A stretch of DNA of 12,357 nt from JABWCE01 sp046154525 (GTDB taxonomy: Bacteria; Bacteroidota; Bacteroidia; NS11-12g; UBA9320): assembly GCA_046154525.1 (NCBI GenBank), contig JBJXDS010000088.1, positions 1 to 12,357 of the forward strand. Reading direction: 5' to 3'. Positions 1 through 6,221 of this stretch are shown piece after piece. The position numbers were made by a program, and so were the translations under genes. Numbering within the stretch: the stretch's first letter is position 1; the number at the start of each line of letters is the position of its first letter. The notes under the pieces were generated by a model. That model saw only the letters and a program-made list of their open reading frames with translations. It was not told the DNA's origin and ran no database searches.

Positions 1-2
1 CC

Positions 3-71
3 CAAAAACATTTCAGCACGCTATACCCTAAAGATGCCAGCAAATGGGCGGCTTTTGCGTTGGTGAAGTAA
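3..71 (+). CDS. C-terminal end of a gene cut by the window edge, possibly a CHAT-domain protein
   Basis: The only + frame that stays open from the left edge to a sensible end reads 22 codons and stops with TAA at 69-71, five bases before the stop of the convergent peptidase gene. Its last residues, YPKDASKWAAFALVK, resemble the usual C-terminus of CHAT (caspase-like) proteins, where a Trp-Ala-x-Phe motif is followed by a short hydrophobic strand (HPYYWAxFVLIG type). Only this tail is visible, so the family call is a guess from a motif. A competing frame ends with TGA at 64-66 but gives no recognisable sequence. Confidence 0.35.
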   Translation, partial: QKHFSTLYPKDASKWAAFALVK

Positions 72-75
72 TTCT

Positions 76-1482
76 TTAAAAATATTTATCAATCAAATAA
101 ACAATGGCTCCAATAGAGCCTGCCCCCATTTCCAGTTCACGTTTATGCACGTTTTCAAAAACATCGGTTTTGGCATGGTGAAAATCAAAATAACGTTGGC
201 TATCCGGCATAAATCCAAGCAAAATCATATTAGGATTTATGGTAAGGGCCGAATCTAATTTTAAAGGGTTGATATCAACACCACCACCCCAAGCACTTTT
301 TTTAAAAACGTGGCAACCATATGGCTCTAATAAGTTTCTATAACCCGAAATTATGTTAAACAAACTATCTGAAGCCGAAATTCCAAATCCTCTTGGTGTA
401 TGGCCCCCTCCATCACTTTCCAAGGCCATCAGGTGTTTTTCCCCCCGGTCTTTCACCCATTGGGCATAGCCCTTTCCACCACGGTTTCCATTTTCTTCAT
501 TCATAAATAATACCACCCGTATAGTATGTTTGGGTCTGTAGCCATTTGATTTTATTAATCTTAATAATTCAATACTGTGCACTATGCCGGCCCCATCATC
601 ATGGGCTCCTTCACCTATATCCCAACTATCCAAATGGCCTCCCACTGTTATTATTGTTTCTGGTTCCGTTTCTCCTGTTATTTCGGCCACAACGTTAAAA
701 CTTTCTTTGTCAGGCAGCATTTTGCAATTCATACGAATGGCCACTTTCAAATCGGGTTTATCTCTTAGCCGCTCTATCAACATATCGGCATGCTCAGTAC
801 TTATAGCTGCCGCCGGTATTTTAGGCACCCCATCGGTATAGGCCATTCCACCTGTATGCGGGTTATTATCTATTTTGTGCGTCATGCTCCTCACCAATAT
901 GGCTACTGCACCATATTCAGCTGCTTTAGATGCTCCATTATAACGTTGGCTCACACAGGCACCATAAGCTTCAAAACCATTGATAGTTTTTGGATCGAAG
1001 GGTTTATTAAAAAAAACAATTTTGCCCCGTATCTCCTTTTCTCCTAATCTTTCCAAATCTTCAATACCATTAGCCACAACAACTTTGGCCTTTAGCAATC
1101 CTCTGGTACCTACCGACCCCCCAAGTGCTGTAATATTAAGTTTTGTATCATCATGATAAATGTAGGCCCATTCAATATTTCCACGGCTCCAGCAAGGAAC
1201 AGTAAGGGGTAGTTTATACACTGTATCAACCCACATTTTACTCAATACATTATAGCCCCAGTTTACAGCCGAATCGGCTGCCTTACTTCCGCTTATCCTG
1301 TGGCCCACCTCCTTACAAAGCGTTCTTAAATTTGAATAGGCTTCGCCATCTTCCAGAGCCATATCAAACATTCGTCTAATTTGTATTGAATCCTTATTTT
1401 TTTGAGCATAACCAATGGCTATGGTTATCAAAAAAAATAAAACCAAAATTAATTTCCGGATTAAATATTTAAGTGCTTGCAT
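76..1482 (-). CDS. Exported M28-family zinc metallopeptidase with PA domain (carboxypeptidase Q-like)
   Basis: A 468-residue secreted peptidase that should remove residues from peptides in the periplasm or outside the cell. Residues 1-27 form a signal peptide: KYLIRK, a hydrophobic core, then GYAQ. Residues about 130-250 fit a protease-associated insert, and the catalytic domain runs from about 262 to the end. The M28 metal site is complete: GGHLDSWD (His283), HDDGAG (294-299), NEENG (catalytic Glu329 and ligand Glu330), ESDGGG (Asp357) and FHHAKTD (His435/436). Length and motif order match bacterial relatives of carboxypeptidase Q (PGCP). The ATG at 1482 lies inside the end of the upstream membrane-protein gene (14-bp overlap), so the two are probably one transcript. 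Substrate preference cannot be read from the sequence. Confidence 0.93.
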   Translation of the reverse strand: MQALKYLIRKLILVLFFLITIAIGYAQKNKDSIQIRRMFDMALEDGEAYSNLRTLCKEVGHRISGSKAADSAVNWGYNVLSKMWVDTVYKLPLTVPCWSRGNIEWAYIYHDDTKLNITALGGSVGTRGLLKAKVVVANGIEDLERLGEKEIRGKIVFFNKPFDPKTINGFEAYGACVSQRYNGASKAAEYGAVAILVRSMTHKIDNNPHTGGMAYTDGVPKIPAAAISTEHADMLIERLRDKPDLKVAIRMNCKMLPDKESFNVVAEITGETEPETIITVGGHLDSWDIGEGAHDDGAGIVHSIELLRLIKSNGYRPKHTIRVVLFMNEENGNRGGKGYAQWVKDRGEKHLMALESDGGGHTPRGFGISASDSLFNIISGYRNLLEPYGCHVFKKSAWGGGVDINPLKLDSALTINPNMILLGFMPDSQRYFDFHHAKTDVFENVHKRELEMGAGSIGAIVYLIDKYF

Positions 1483-2107
1483 AATCTTGTAATTTTATTG
1501 CCCCAATGGCCATTAAGTAAAAACCAATAAACAGTATAGCATGACCTATATCATTATGATTAAACCACTTGCTTATCGAAATTTTATTCGAATATATAAT
1601 TGTTGTAAAAGAATTTACTACTACCCCTGCCAAAATAAACCGGCTTCCCTTATTCCCTTTGTAAATTAAATGAATATGAATGGCTGCCACCAGCAAACCC
1701 AAGCCAAATATGGCGTCCCAAACCACAATCCAAAATCTGTTAATTGTTATAATCAATACTAAAGCTGTAATTAATTGAACGAAGGATACTGTTTTCAAAA
1801 AATTAATTACTTTTTTGTTTTTTAAAAATAAAATACTGGCAAAAGAACATACGTAAACACCTGTGATATTAGCAATTCGCGATATCAGTTGTAAAATGTT
1901 ATTTTTGTCTGTGAAAAAACCATGCCCTAAAGTGGCAAATAAAGTAGCTATCGAAATGCAATAAAAAAAATAAGACCAATATTTGGCATAGGATTTGCCA
2001 ACTTTGAAACCAAATAGCAAACAACAGATAGAAAGAATTAAATTTGTAATGGAGGTTACCGGTTCATGAAAAAGATAGCCGAAAAGATGAATTGAAGGTT
2101 GCTCCAT
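1469..2107 (-). CDS. Polytopic membrane protein, about seven helices (DUF6962-like)
   Basis: A 212-residue integral membrane protein with hydrophobic segments near 17-35, 44-62, 76-95, 104-122, 125-148, 157-172 and 187-205. Polar residues stand out within or beside helices: HEP at 14-16, His62 in GHGFF, and FNHNDIGH at 182-189 before the last helix. The layout recalls DUF6962 proteins, which may be distant relatives of the ceramidase-like (CREST) membrane hydrolases; however the last His pair is spaced HxxxxH, not the HxxxH of alkaline ceramidases, so the link is tentative. I prefer the ATG at 2107; a TTG four codons upstream (2119) is also open but falls in the promoter-like motif. The gene overlaps the M28 peptidase by 14 bp and diverges from the thioredoxin gene. 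Confidence 0.75.
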   Translation of the reverse strand: MEQPSIHLFGYLFHEPVTSITNLILSICCLLFGFKVGKSYAKYWSYFFYCISIATLFATLGHGFFTDKNNILQLISRIANITGVYVCSFASILFLKNKKVINFLKTVSFVQLITALVLIITINRFWIVVWDAIFGLGLLVAAIHIHLIYKGNKGSRFILAGVVVNSFTTIIYSNKISISKWFNHNDIGHAILFIGFYLMAIGAIKLQDYAST

Positions 2108-2116
2108 TTTAAAATG

Positions 2117-2124
2117 CAAACATA
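2117..2124 (-). promoter_or_regulatory. Candidate -7 element for the membrane protein / M28 pair
   Basis: On the - strand the sequence reads TATGTTTG, an exact fit to the Bacteroidota -7 consensus TAnnTTTG, ending 9 nt before the ATG at 2107. No TTG box is found at the usual distance upstream, only T-rich sequence, so the promoter is half supported. It implies an extremely short leader. The motif is short and could be chance in AT-rich DNA. Confidence 0.35.
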
Positions 2125-2155
2125 ATTTAAAAAAAATAGTTATATAAATAGTAAT

Positions 2156-2605
2156 ATGAACAAATTAATAAAATTAGGAAGTTTAACAATTTTAATGGTT
2201 GCACTAGTTGCAACAAGTTCGTTTAAACCATCAGAAAAAAAAGCACCTGAAATACCTGGTATCAAGTTTTTCCATGGTTCGTTAAAAGAGGCCAAAGCCA
2301 AAGCCAAAAAGGAAAACAAATTAATTTTTATTGATTGCTATACCACCTGGTGCGGACCGTGCAAAAGCATGGCTAAAAAAACGTTTGTGAACAAGGAAGT
2401 TGGCGAATATTTTAACAAAAATTTCATTTGTCTTAAAATAGATATGGAACAGGGTGAAGGTCCGGCACTGGCAGGTAGTTACTCCGTAGAAGCCTATCCA
2501 ACCTATCTTTTTATAGATTCAAAAGGCACCCTAAAGCATCGGGATTTAGGCTTTATTGATGCCTCCCGGTTTATTGAGGTAGGTAAAACCGCTTTAAGTA
2601 AATAA
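2156..2605 (+). CDS. Exported thioredoxin-fold protein (Thioredoxin_7 / DsbD-gamma type)
   Basis: A 149-residue thiol-disulfide protein. Residues 1-22 look like a signal peptide or N-terminal anchor (MNKLIKLG, then a hydrophobic run to about ATSS). The thioredoxin fold follows: helix LKEAKAKAKKENK, strand LIFIDCY, active site WCGPC at 65-69, and the cis-proline loop AYPTY with Pro115. Such single-domain periplasmic proteins usually reduce or exchange disulfides in exported proteins; the partner is not evident here. An extra Cys61 lies four residues before the active site. The gene stands alone: divergent from the membrane protein upstream and closed by a terminator 22 bp after the stop. The ATG has no Shine-Dalgarno sequence, only an A/T-rich leader. 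Confidence 0.9.
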   Translation: MNKLIKLGSLTILMVALVATSSFKPSEKKAPEIPGIKFFHGSLKEAKAKAKKENKLIFIDCYTTWCGPCKSMAKKTFVNKEVGEYFNKNFICLKIDMEQGEGPALAGSYSVEAYPTYLFIDSKGTLKHRDLGFIDASRFIEVGKTALSK

Positions 2606-2626
2606 GTATCTTTTTTAATATATATC

Positions 2627-2677
2627 AGCCCCTATCAGTTTTAAAGTTCTTGACTTTACACAGATGGGGGCTTTTTA
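2627..2677 (+). terminator. Rho-independent terminator after the thioredoxin gene
   Basis: AGCCCCTATC (2627-2636) pairs with GATGGGGGCT (2663-2672) over ten positions with one G-T wobble, followed directly by TTTTATTT. Inside the loop a second small stem, AAAGT (2643-2647) with ACTTT (2653-2657), can form. Confidence 0.8.
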
Positions 2678-2707
2678 TTTAAATTGAAAATTAAGCAGTT
2701 AATACTG

Positions 2708-2720
2708 TATCGATTCGATA
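2708..2720. promoter_or_regulatory. Perfect 13-bp palindrome upstream of the small membrane protein
   Basis: TATCGA-T-TCGATA is symmetric around base 2714. It lies 60 bp before the ATG at 2781, in the only stretch where that gene's promoter can be. A second, A/T-only inverted repeat follows: AATTATTA (2720-2727) with TAATAATT (2743-2750). The position suits an operator, but there is no regulator next door and the assignment rests on symmetry alone. Confidence 0.25.
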
Positions 2721-2780
2721 ATTATTATTTATCAAAAAAGAGTAATAATTTTCGGGCTGATTAACTTTAAAAATTTGCTT

Positions 2781-3167
2781 ATGGTAGAAAAAGTACAAGA
2801 AAACGAAGAGCCTGCAAAGGTTCGTCCTATTTTTTTAACGGTCATTTGCATTTTATCCTTTATTAGCTGCTCGTGGATTTTGTTTTACGGACTAAGTAAT
2901 ATGGGCGAAGGTGTAGAAGACCATCTCAAACAAAACGCATTAATTACAACCATCGGTGGAATTTTTTCGGCCATTGGCACAGGGTTAATGTGGAACACCC
3001 GACAGTTTGGGTTCGGGCTTTTTTCAGCCGGAACCGTATTTGCAATTGCTGGTCCTATTTTTATTTTTGGTATCAATCATGTTCTCAATTTTTCAACAGG
3101 TTATCCTGCTTATTTTGGACTGGTACTTTTTATTTTATTTGCCTTAAATTATAAACACATGGATTAA
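2781..3167 (+). CDS. Small four-helix membrane protein, function unknown
   Basis: A 128-residue protein I do not recognise. The N-terminal 15 residues are charged and should face the cytoplasm (MVEKVQENEEPAKVR). Hydrophobic segments follow near 16-38, 53-70, 76-97 and 109-123, the last two separated by an FGINHVLNFSTGYP loop. I take the ATG at 2781; a TTG two codons upstream is open but gives no better start. The gene has terminators on both sides (2627-2677 and 3194-3221), so it is probably a single-gene transcript with its own promoter in 2678-2780. No catalytic motif is visible. Confidence 0.75.
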   Translation: MVEKVQENEEPAKVRPIFLTVICILSFISCSWILFYGLSNMGEGVEDHLKQNALITTIGGIFSAIGTGLMWNTRQFGFGLFSAGTVFAIAGPIFIFGINHVLNFSTGYPAYFGLVLFILFALNYKHMD

Positions 3168-3193
3168 AGGTGTTTAGCAACAAAACCAGACAT

Positions 3194-3221
3194 AAAAAAA
3201 GGGGCTTCGGTTCCTTTTTTT
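3194..3221 (+). terminator. Rho-independent terminator with UUCG tetraloop
   Basis: A7-GGGGC (3194-3205) pairs with GTTCC-T7 (3210-3221) around the loop TTCG, giving a C(UUCG)G tetraloop with two G-T wobbles next to it. The poly-T arm doubles as the release tract. It ends the membrane-protein transcript just before the rpsP promoter; with its poly-A arm it could also act on the opposite strand. Confidence 0.75.
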
Positions 3222-3237
3222 ATTTAATATATTTTTT

Positions 3238-3245
3238 TACTTTTG
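3238..3245 (+). promoter_or_regulatory. Candidate -7 element of the rpsP operon promoter
   Basis: TACTTTTG is an exact match to the Bacteroidota -7 consensus TAnnTTTG, 48 nt before the rpsP ATG. No TTG box stands at the usual 17-23 bp spacing; that stretch is T-rich. Transcription would begin within a few bases, at or inside the leader hairpin that follows. Confidence 0.5.
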
Positions 3246-3246
3246 C

Positions 3247-3276
3247 ACCCCCTCCGGATTTTGGAGAACCGGGGGT
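3247..3276 (+). promoter_or_regulatory. GC-rich hairpin in the rpsP 5' leader, two alternative folds
   Basis: In an otherwise A/T-only leader, ACCCCCTCC (3247-3255) can pair with GGAG (3263-3266) and GGGGT (3272-3276), leaving AACCG bulged. Alternatively CCGG (3254-3257) can pair with CCGG (3269-3272), and CCC with GGG outside it. The two folds exclude each other. A structured leader before a ribosomal-protein operon suggests autoregulation or mRNA protection; I cannot match it to a named leader family. Confidence 0.4.
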
Positions 3277-3293
3277 TTAAAAACATATAAAAA

Positions 3294-4034
3294 ATGGCAA
3301 CAAAAATCAGATTACAAAGACAAGGACGCAAACGTCGTCCTTTGTTCCACATTGTGGTGGCGGACAGCAGAGCTCCTAGGGATGGAAAGTATATCGAAAG
3401 ACTTGGATTGTATAATCCTAACACTAACCCAGCAACAATTGACATCGACTTTGATAGGTCTTTACATTGGTTGCAGGTGGGTGCTCAACCTTCCGATACA
3501 GCAAAAGCAATTTTATCCTACAAAGGCGTGCTTCACAAAGATTTCTTAATTAACGGCGTAAAAAAAGGTGCTCACACCCTAGAACAAGCCGAAGAAAAAT
3601 TCACACAATGGCTGGAAACTAAAGAAAGCAAAATTTCAAGTAAAGTTGACACCTTGGCATCGGCTGCCGAAGCTAAAGCGAAAGCAAACCTTGAACGAGA
3701 AATTAAAATGAAAGAAGCTATGGCCGCTAAGGTTCTGGCTAAAAACTCACCACTTGCTGAAGAAGTTGCTGCTGCTAATAATGAAGATGCAGAGGCTGCG
3801 ACAGAAGAAGTAACTTCAAATAGCGAAGAAACTCAGGAAGTAACGAATGAAGCAGAAACTACAACTGAAGTAGCTGATGAAGTGGAAACACCTGCACCGG
3901 TTGAGGAAGTTGCAGAAGTAACTAACGAGGTAGAAGCCCCAGCTGAATCAGAATCGGAAGCGAATGACCCGGCTGAGGAAACAGAAGAAATTGCTGCAGG
4001 CTCAGAAGAGGTAAAACCAGAATCAGAAGCTTAA
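3294..4034 (+). CDS. rpsP: 30S ribosomal protein S16 with long acidic C-terminal tail
   Basis: Residues 1-85 are the S16 core that binds 16S rRNA during 30S assembly: MATKIRLQRQGRKRRPLFHI, ADSRAPRDGKYIERLGLYNP, and WLQVGAQPSDTAKAIL. The whole protein is 246 residues against roughly 80-90 in most bacteria. Residues 86-150 form a helical, lysine-rich extension like that of other Bacteroidota S16 proteins. Residues 151-246 are low-complexity Glu/Ala/Thr/Val with 33 acidic residues and a single basic one (Lys241). The gene is first in rpsP-rimM-trmD, with a promoter-like element and hairpin upstream and the rimM start 10 nt beyond its stop. The ATG is set by the conserved MATKIRLQR start. The role of the tail is unknown. 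Confidence 0.97.
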   Translation: MATKIRLQRQGRKRRPLFHIVVADSRAPRDGKYIERLGLYNPNTNPATIDIDFDRSLHWLQVGAQPSDTAKAILSYKGVLHKDFLINGVKKGAHTLEQAEEKFTQWLETKESKISSKVDTLASAAEAKAKANLEREIKMKEAMAAKVLAKNSPLAEEVAAANNEDAEAATEEVTSNSEETQEVTNEAETTTEVADEVETPAPVEEVAEVTNEVEAPAESESEANDPAEETEEIAAGSEEVKPESEA

Positions 4035-4044
4035 TAAGTGAAAC

Positions 4045-4548
4045 TTGACCAACCTTATTTACGTTGGGTTTATTAAAAAAACACACGGATTTAAAGGTGT
4101 TGTTAAGATTCATGTAGAAAATTCAGATATAATTTTAAAACAAAAGGAACCGTTAATGTTGGAAATCAACAAAAAACCGGTTCCTTTTTTTATTGAACAA
4201 ATTTCGAAAACCGATACCGAATGGCAGGTAAAGTTTGAAGATATTAGAAATGTAGAAGAAGCCGAAGAAATTGTCGGTTTATCTGTGTACATTGAGTCTG
4301 GGGCCAACCAACCGGAAGAAGTTTGGTCGAACAATACCGAAGGTTTTAAAGTATTTGACAAACAATTAGGCCCTATTGGTGAGGTTACTGAACACATTCA
4401 CAAACCGGGTCAGGACATGCTGGAAGTTTTATTTAATTCCAAAACATTTTATATTCCCTTTGTTGAAGAAATTATCATTGATTTTGACAATGAAAAAGAA
4501 ATAATTTATACCGACCTCCCCGAAGGATTAATTAACATTAACGACTGA
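4045..4548 (+). CDS. rimM: Ribosome maturation factor RimM
   Basis: A 167-residue protein that binds S19 and helps the 30S head mature. The N-terminal RimM barrel covers about residues 4-85, with the signature YVGFIKKTHGFKGVVKIHV. The PRC-barrel covers about 97-163 (GFKVFDKQLGPIGEV, FYIPFVEEIIIDFD, TDLPEGL). The start must be TTG at 4045: an in-frame TGA stands at 4039-4041, the conserved barrel begins four codons later, and the first in-frame ATG would remove 37 residues including the signature. The gene follows rpsP by 10 nt and its TGA shares one base with the trmD ATG, so translation is probably coupled. Confidence 0.95.
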   Translation: MTNLIYVGFIKKTHGFKGVVKIHVENSDIILKQKEPLMLEINKKPVPFFIEQISKTDTEWQVKFEDIRNVEEAEEIVGLSVYIESGANQPEEVWSNNTEGFKVFDKQLGPIGEVTEHIHKPGQDMLEVLFNSKTFYIPFVEEIIIDFDNEKEIIYTDLPEGLININD

Positions 4549-5225
4549 TGTTGCACATTGATATTATATCGGTTTTACCAGCACTGATTCAAAGTCCATT
4601 GGAACATTCCATTTTGAAACGTGGCAAAGACAAGGGCTTAATAAATATTAATGTTATTGACCTGCGGCAATACGGTTTAGGAAAATCCCGTTCGGTGGAC
4701 GACTACCAATTTGGCGGCGGAGCCGGAATGGTGATGCGAATAGAACCCATTTTTAATTGTATCAACGATATAAAAAAACAGCGAAGCTACGATGAAGTTA
4801 TTTTTTTAACCCCGGATGGTGAAATTTTTGAACAAAAAACCGCGAACAAACTTTCGCTTTGCAAAAATATTATTTTGTTATGCGGCCATTACAAAGGCAT
4901 TGACGAACGTATTCGTGAACATTTAATAACCAAAGAAATTTCAATTGGAGATTACGTTTTAACCGGAGGGGAACTGCCCGCCATTATTGTGGCCGATGCT
5001 ATTTGTCGTTTGGTTCCCGGTGTTATTAGTGATGAAGAATCAGCTTTATCGGATAGTTTCCAGGATGATATGCTGGCTCCTCCTCTTTACACCCGACCGG
5101 CAGAATTTGAAGGCTGGAAAGTTCCGGAGATTTTGCTTTCGGGAGATTTTAAAAAAATAAATGAATGGCGGGAAGAAAAGGCGGCTGAGAAAACACAGTT
5201 GAAAAGACCTAATTTGGAAATTTGA
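4548..5225 (+). CDS. trmD: tRNA (guanine-N1)-methyltransferase TrmD
   Basis: Makes m1G37 next to the anticodon of tRNAs, using S-adenosylmethionine in a SPOUT trefoil-knot fold; prevents +1 frameshifting. All main motifs are present: DDYQFGGGAGM (51-61), LLCGHYKGIDER (110-121), SIGDYVLTGGELPA (132-145), Arg154 and the catalytic Asp169 of SDSFQDD, at the same numbering as in E. coli. YTRP and the closing KRPN complete the family pattern. Length is 225 residues, usual for the phylum. The ATG overlaps the rimM stop by one base. The last two codons and the stop fall inside an AT-rich intergenic repeat. No rplS follows. Confidence 0.97.
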   Translation: MLHIDIISVLPALIQSPLEHSILKRGKDKGLININVIDLRQYGLGKSRSVDDYQFGGGAGMVMRIEPIFNCINDIKKQRSYDEVIFLTPDGEIFEQKTANKLSLCKNIILLCGHYKGIDERIREHLITKEISIGDYVLTGGELPAIIVADAICRLVPGVISDEESALSDSFQDDMLAPPLYTRPAEFEGWKVPEILLSGDFKKINEWREEKAAEKTQLKRPNLEI

Positions 5226-5247
5226 AGATTTGGAGATTTGAATATTT
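5211..5247 (+). repeat. AT-rich AAATTTGAAGATTTGG-type intergenic repeat, copy 1
   Basis: An irregular run built from ATTTGGA / ATTTGAA units covers the last codons of trmD and the bases after it. It shares long near-identical stretches with the second copy at 6066-6104, for example ATTTGAAGATTTGG. Such tracts between genes are common in Bacteroidota; I know no proven function. Confidence 0.6.
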
Positions 5248-5270
5248 CTAACCCCCTTAAAAAAATCAAA

Positions 5271-5298
5271 AATCGTAAATCTAAAATCATAAATCTAA
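5271..5298 (+). repeat. Two 14-bp tandem units before the exonuclease start
   Basis: AATCGTAAATCTAA (5271-5284) is followed without gap by AATCATAAATCTAA (5285-5298), one mismatch; a weaker partial unit precedes it. The second unit ends one base before the exonuclease ATG, so the repeat forms that gene's translation start region. On the other strand it reads as GATTT-spaced sequence, much like copy 1 at 5211-5247 in reverse. Confidence 0.65.
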
Positions 5299-5299
5299 A

Positions 5300-6070
5300 A
5301 TGTCCTTATCCCTCACCAAACCCCTTGTATTTTTTGATATTGAAAGTACCGGAATCAGTACTTCCAAAGACCGGATTGTAGAAATTTATTTAATAAAACT
5401 AAAACCCGATGGAAGTGAGGACCATTTACATGAATACTATAATCCGGGCATTCCAATTCCGGCAGAAGTTACAGCCATACATGGAATTACCGATGAATTT
5501 GTAAAAGACAAACCATCGTTTTTGGAAAAAGCACATGAGCTAAAACAGTTTTTAGACCATTGCGATTTTGCAGGGTTCAATTCCAATAAATTTGATGTAC
5601 CGCTTTTGGTGGAAGAATTTTACCGGGCTGGCATTGAATTTGAAATAGACAACCGAAAATTTGTGGACGCCATGAAAATTTTCCATGTCATGGAACCACG
5701 AAATTTGGCAGCGGCTTTTAAATTTTATTGTAACAAAGATTTAGAAAATGCTCATTCGGCCAAATTTGATACCATGGCCACATTTGATATTTTAAAGGCC
5801 CAATTAGAACGCTACCCCGACCTTGATAAAACTGTGGATGGATTACATAAAATTTCTGCCCAAAAAGACCAGGTGGACTTAGCGGGACGGATTATTTACA
5901 ACGAAAAAAAAGAAGAAATTTTTAACTTTGGAAAACATAAGGGTAAACTGGTAAAAGAGGTTTTTAAACGCGAACCTTCTTATTACGACTGGATGGTTCA
6001 AAATGATTTTCCGGCCAATACAAAAAATGTACTTACCAAAATAAGGTTGAGCATGTTGGGGGAGGTTTGA
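5300..6070 (+). CDS. DEDDh 3'-5' exonuclease (DnaQ-like) with ExoX-type C-terminal module
   Basis: A 256-residue exonuclease of the DNA polymerase III epsilon superfamily. The three Exo motifs are FFDIESTG (Asp13, Glu15), GFNSNKFD (Asp99) and AHSAKFDTMAT (His152, Asp157), the His-x4-Asp spacing that defines the DEDDh group. After the nuclease domain (about 8-170) comes a linker, then FNFGKHKGKLVKEVF...SYYDWM (208-232), the short FGKHKGK module seen at the C-terminus of exonuclease X-like proteins. It is therefore more likely a stand-alone repair or RNA/DNA trimming nuclease than a polymerase proofreading subunit. It stands 74 bp after trmD, separated by repeats, and its TGA is the first TTTGA of another repeat. 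The ATG is fixed by the distance to motif I. Confidence 0.88.
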   Translation: MSLSLTKPLVFFDIESTGISTSKDRIVEIYLIKLKPDGSEDHLHEYYNPGIPIPAEVTAIHGITDEFVKDKPSFLEKAHELKQFLDHCDFAGFNSNKFDVPLLVEEFYRAGIEFEIDNRKFVDAMKIFHVMEPRNLAAAFKFYCNKDLENAHSAKFDTMATFDILKAQLERYPDLDKTVDGLHKISAQKDQVDLAGRIIYNEKKEEIFNFGKHKGKLVKEVFKREPSYYDWMVQNDFPANTKNVLTKIRLSMLGEV

Positions 6071-6104
6071 AAATTGAAATTTGAAAATTTGAAGATTTGG
6101 AAAT
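6066..6104 (+). repeat. AT-rich AAATTTGAAGATTTGG-type intergenic repeat, copy 2
   Basis: TTTGAAAATTGAAATTTGAA followed by AATTTGAAGATTTGG, starting in the last codon of the exonuclease and providing its TGA stop. Same unit family and orientation as 5211-5247, so the exonuclease gene sits between two copies. Confidence 0.6.
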
Positions 6105-6120
6105 GTTCGCGGGTTAAAGT

Positions 6121-6165
6121 CCCCCTTGTGTGATAGAATGTGAAGTGGCGAAGGGGGTAGGGGGA
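6121..6165 (+). repeat. CCCCCTT...AAGGGGG inverted repeat with following GGGGGATG
   Basis: CCCCCTT (6121-6127) and AAGGGGG (6151-6157) can form a 7-bp stem around a 23-nt loop. A second G tract, GGGGGAT (6160-6166), followed by GTTTTT, could compete for the same C tract. The pattern is a familiar Bacteroidota intergenic repeat. With the T run just after, it may also end transcription from the exonuclease gene, but the loop is long for a terminator. Confidence 0.5.
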
Positions 6166-6221
6166 TGTTTTTAAATATTTTATCCATTCCATCATAAATT
6201 TTTAGATTTTTGCAAACTGTA

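Noticed and set aside
577..1047. Three overlapping + strand frames of 63-85 codons
   Set aside because: They lie antisense inside the M28 peptidase gene, whose motifs and signal peptide are complete; the products are Ser/Pro/His-rich without family features.
5271..5298. CRISPR-like array
   Set aside because: The two 14-bp units are directly adjacent with no spacers.
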